Source: Streptococcus pseudoporcinus LQ 940-04 (lineage in GTDB: Bacteria; Bacillota; Bacilli; Lactobacillales; Streptococcaceae). Taken from it: 64,000 bases of DNA. The notes beneath the pieces are model-generated. The model was not told where the DNA came from and did no database searches. It was given only the letters and a program-made list of their open reading frames with translations. Positions within the stretch are counted from its first letter, which is position 1. Each line of letters opens with the position of its first letter. Made by a program: the position numbers and the translations under genes. The stretch lies in assembly GCF_000188035.1 (NCBI RefSeq), contig NZ_AEUY02000005.1, forward strand, positions 1,364,001 through 1,428,000, given 5' to 3'. Shown here piece by piece: positions 63,415-64,000 of the stretch.

Positions 63415-64000
63415 GTGCTATTAATAGATTCGAACAGTAAGTTTCAAATACCAGCCAAAAAAATTAATGCTTTGACGATTATTGTGATTAACGCTTTATT
63501 GCCGCTTGTGAATAGTTTGTATCCATCCCACAAAGGGATCATATTTTCACAATTAGTTAGTTTACTGGTTATCTTTTTAGCGGGTTATTACTTAAAACTT
63601 TTAAAAGCAACTGGTTTCCTAGTATTATTCTATAGCTCTTATATGCTGTCATCTATCTATTTTAACATTGGAATCCTGGCTTCATTTTTTAGAATGTCTT
63701 TATTATTTATACCTTGTTTTCTGTTAGCATGGCTTCTTTGTACAGAGTATAATTCTTCTGAATTATTATCAGCTCTTCAAGGCTTGCACTTGTCTAAACT
63801 ATTTTTGATAGGCCTAATGGTAACATTGAGGTATATTTCGCTTTTTAGAAAAGAATTTCGACTCATTAAGGAAGCTATGCAAGTGAGAGGAGTTGACTTA
63901 TCTTTCAAACATCCAGTGAGGACTTTTGAATATTTGTTGGTTCCTCAACTGTTTCGCTGTTTAACTCTGAGCAATGACTTAACCAGTGCTAGTTTGACTA
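63415..64000 (+). CDS. ECF transporter T component (EcfT/CbiQ-like), partial
   Basis: The gene starts at GTG 63415, eight bases after AAAGGAG, and runs off the window after 195 codons. It has several hydrophobic helices (LTIIVINALLPLVNSLY; QLVSLLVIFLAGYYL) and the cytosolic coupling region YISLFRKEFRLIKEAMQVRGVDL, whose ARG-like motif contacts the ECF ATPases. T components link vitamin-binding S subunits to the ATPases. The S component at 757 could in principle be a partner; the two are far apart here. It follows the biosynthetic operon behind its own start region. Confidence 0.88.
   Translation, partial: MLLIDSNSKFQIPAKKINALTIIVINALLPLVNSLYPSHKGIIFSQLVSLLVIFLAGYYLKLLKATGFLVLFYSSYMLSSIYFNIGILASFFRMSLLFIPCFLLAWLLCTEYNSSELLSALQGLHLSKLFLIGLMVTLRYISLFRKEFRLIKEAMQVRGVDLSFKHPVRTFEYLLVPQLFRCLTLSNDLTSASLT

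Noticed and set aside
1..64000. CRISPR arrays, tRNA or rRNA genes
   Set aside because: I read for repeat-spacer periodicity and for cloverleaf or rRNA signatures and found none.

Overview
The window is from a low-GC Gram-positive chromosome, almost certainly a pyogenic-group Streptococcus. The evidence is the block ppc-ftsW-tuf-tpiA-murN-murM, a 398-residue EF-Tu of streptococcal type, MurM/MurN branching enzymes, and an Rgg/SHP quorum-sensing pair beside an aroE-like operon of the kind found in Streptococcus pyogenes. I cannot fix the species from sequence alone. I see no rRNA, tRNA or CRISPR array.

Layout. 1-19.9 kb is core chromosome: a GH25 lysozyme (cut by the window edge), an ECF vitamin-uptake S component with a decayed DUF4430 lipoprotein, PepF, PEP carboxylase, FtsW, EF-Tu, triosephosphate isomerase, the coupled Cof-HAD/murM/murN operon, an HD hydrolase, a DUF1934 protein, a P-type ATPase behind a yybP-ykoY manganese riboswitch, and a GdpD phosphodiesterase. 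An IS3-family element (19.94-21.37 kb) marks the edge of a roughly 27 kb accessory island.

Island (21.4-48.8 kb). It is a patchwork of gene remnants and mobile-element parts. In order it holds a beheaded CoA-disulfide reductase, an ABC-2 exporter, CHAP and resolvase scraps, cadA-cadC, a densely folded gene-free stretch that looks like a structured RNA, a phage lysis cassette (holin, four-part endolysin), one broken and one intact large serine recombinase, and cadD-cadX. It continues with a copper operon (copY, a copA remnant, copZ, copB), a HEPN-like orphan, a second cadC-cadA, an IS fragment, and an integrative mobilizable element module (oriT candidate, two relaxosome proteins, relaxase, XRE regulator, DUF3173 protein, tyrosine integrase). 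All three cadmium loci carry the same operator architecture, ATTCAA-N8-TTGAAT.

Quorum-sensing biosynthetic cluster (49.1-63.2 kb). An rgg regulator (frameshifted here) faces a 23-codon short hydrophobic peptide gene ending in DIIIIAGG. Downstream lies a co-directional, mostly overlapping operon: AroE-like dehydrogenase, xylose-isomerase-like TIM barrel, CofE-like gamma-glutamyl ligase, Gfo/Idh-like oxidoreductase, archaeal-type S-adenosylmethionine synthetase, HPr-kinase-like P-loop protein, GT2-like glycosyltransferase, an A-T-C nonribosomal peptide synthetase (split by an in-frame stop), a nucleotide-sugar dehydrogenase and an MFS exporter. From memory this matches the SHP3/Rgg3-controlled aroE.2 operon of S. 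pyogenes linked to suppression of macrophage responses (called qim). Its chemical product is, as far as I know, undefined. Together the genes suggest an amino-acid-derived, gamma-glutamylated and glycosylated small molecule made on quorum signal and exported. Here both the regulator and the synthetase carry lesions.

The window closes with the start of an ECF transporter T component. Several lesions (rgg, the second cadC, the copA remnant) are single-base changes in homopolymers, so sequencing error must be excluded before they are read as biology.
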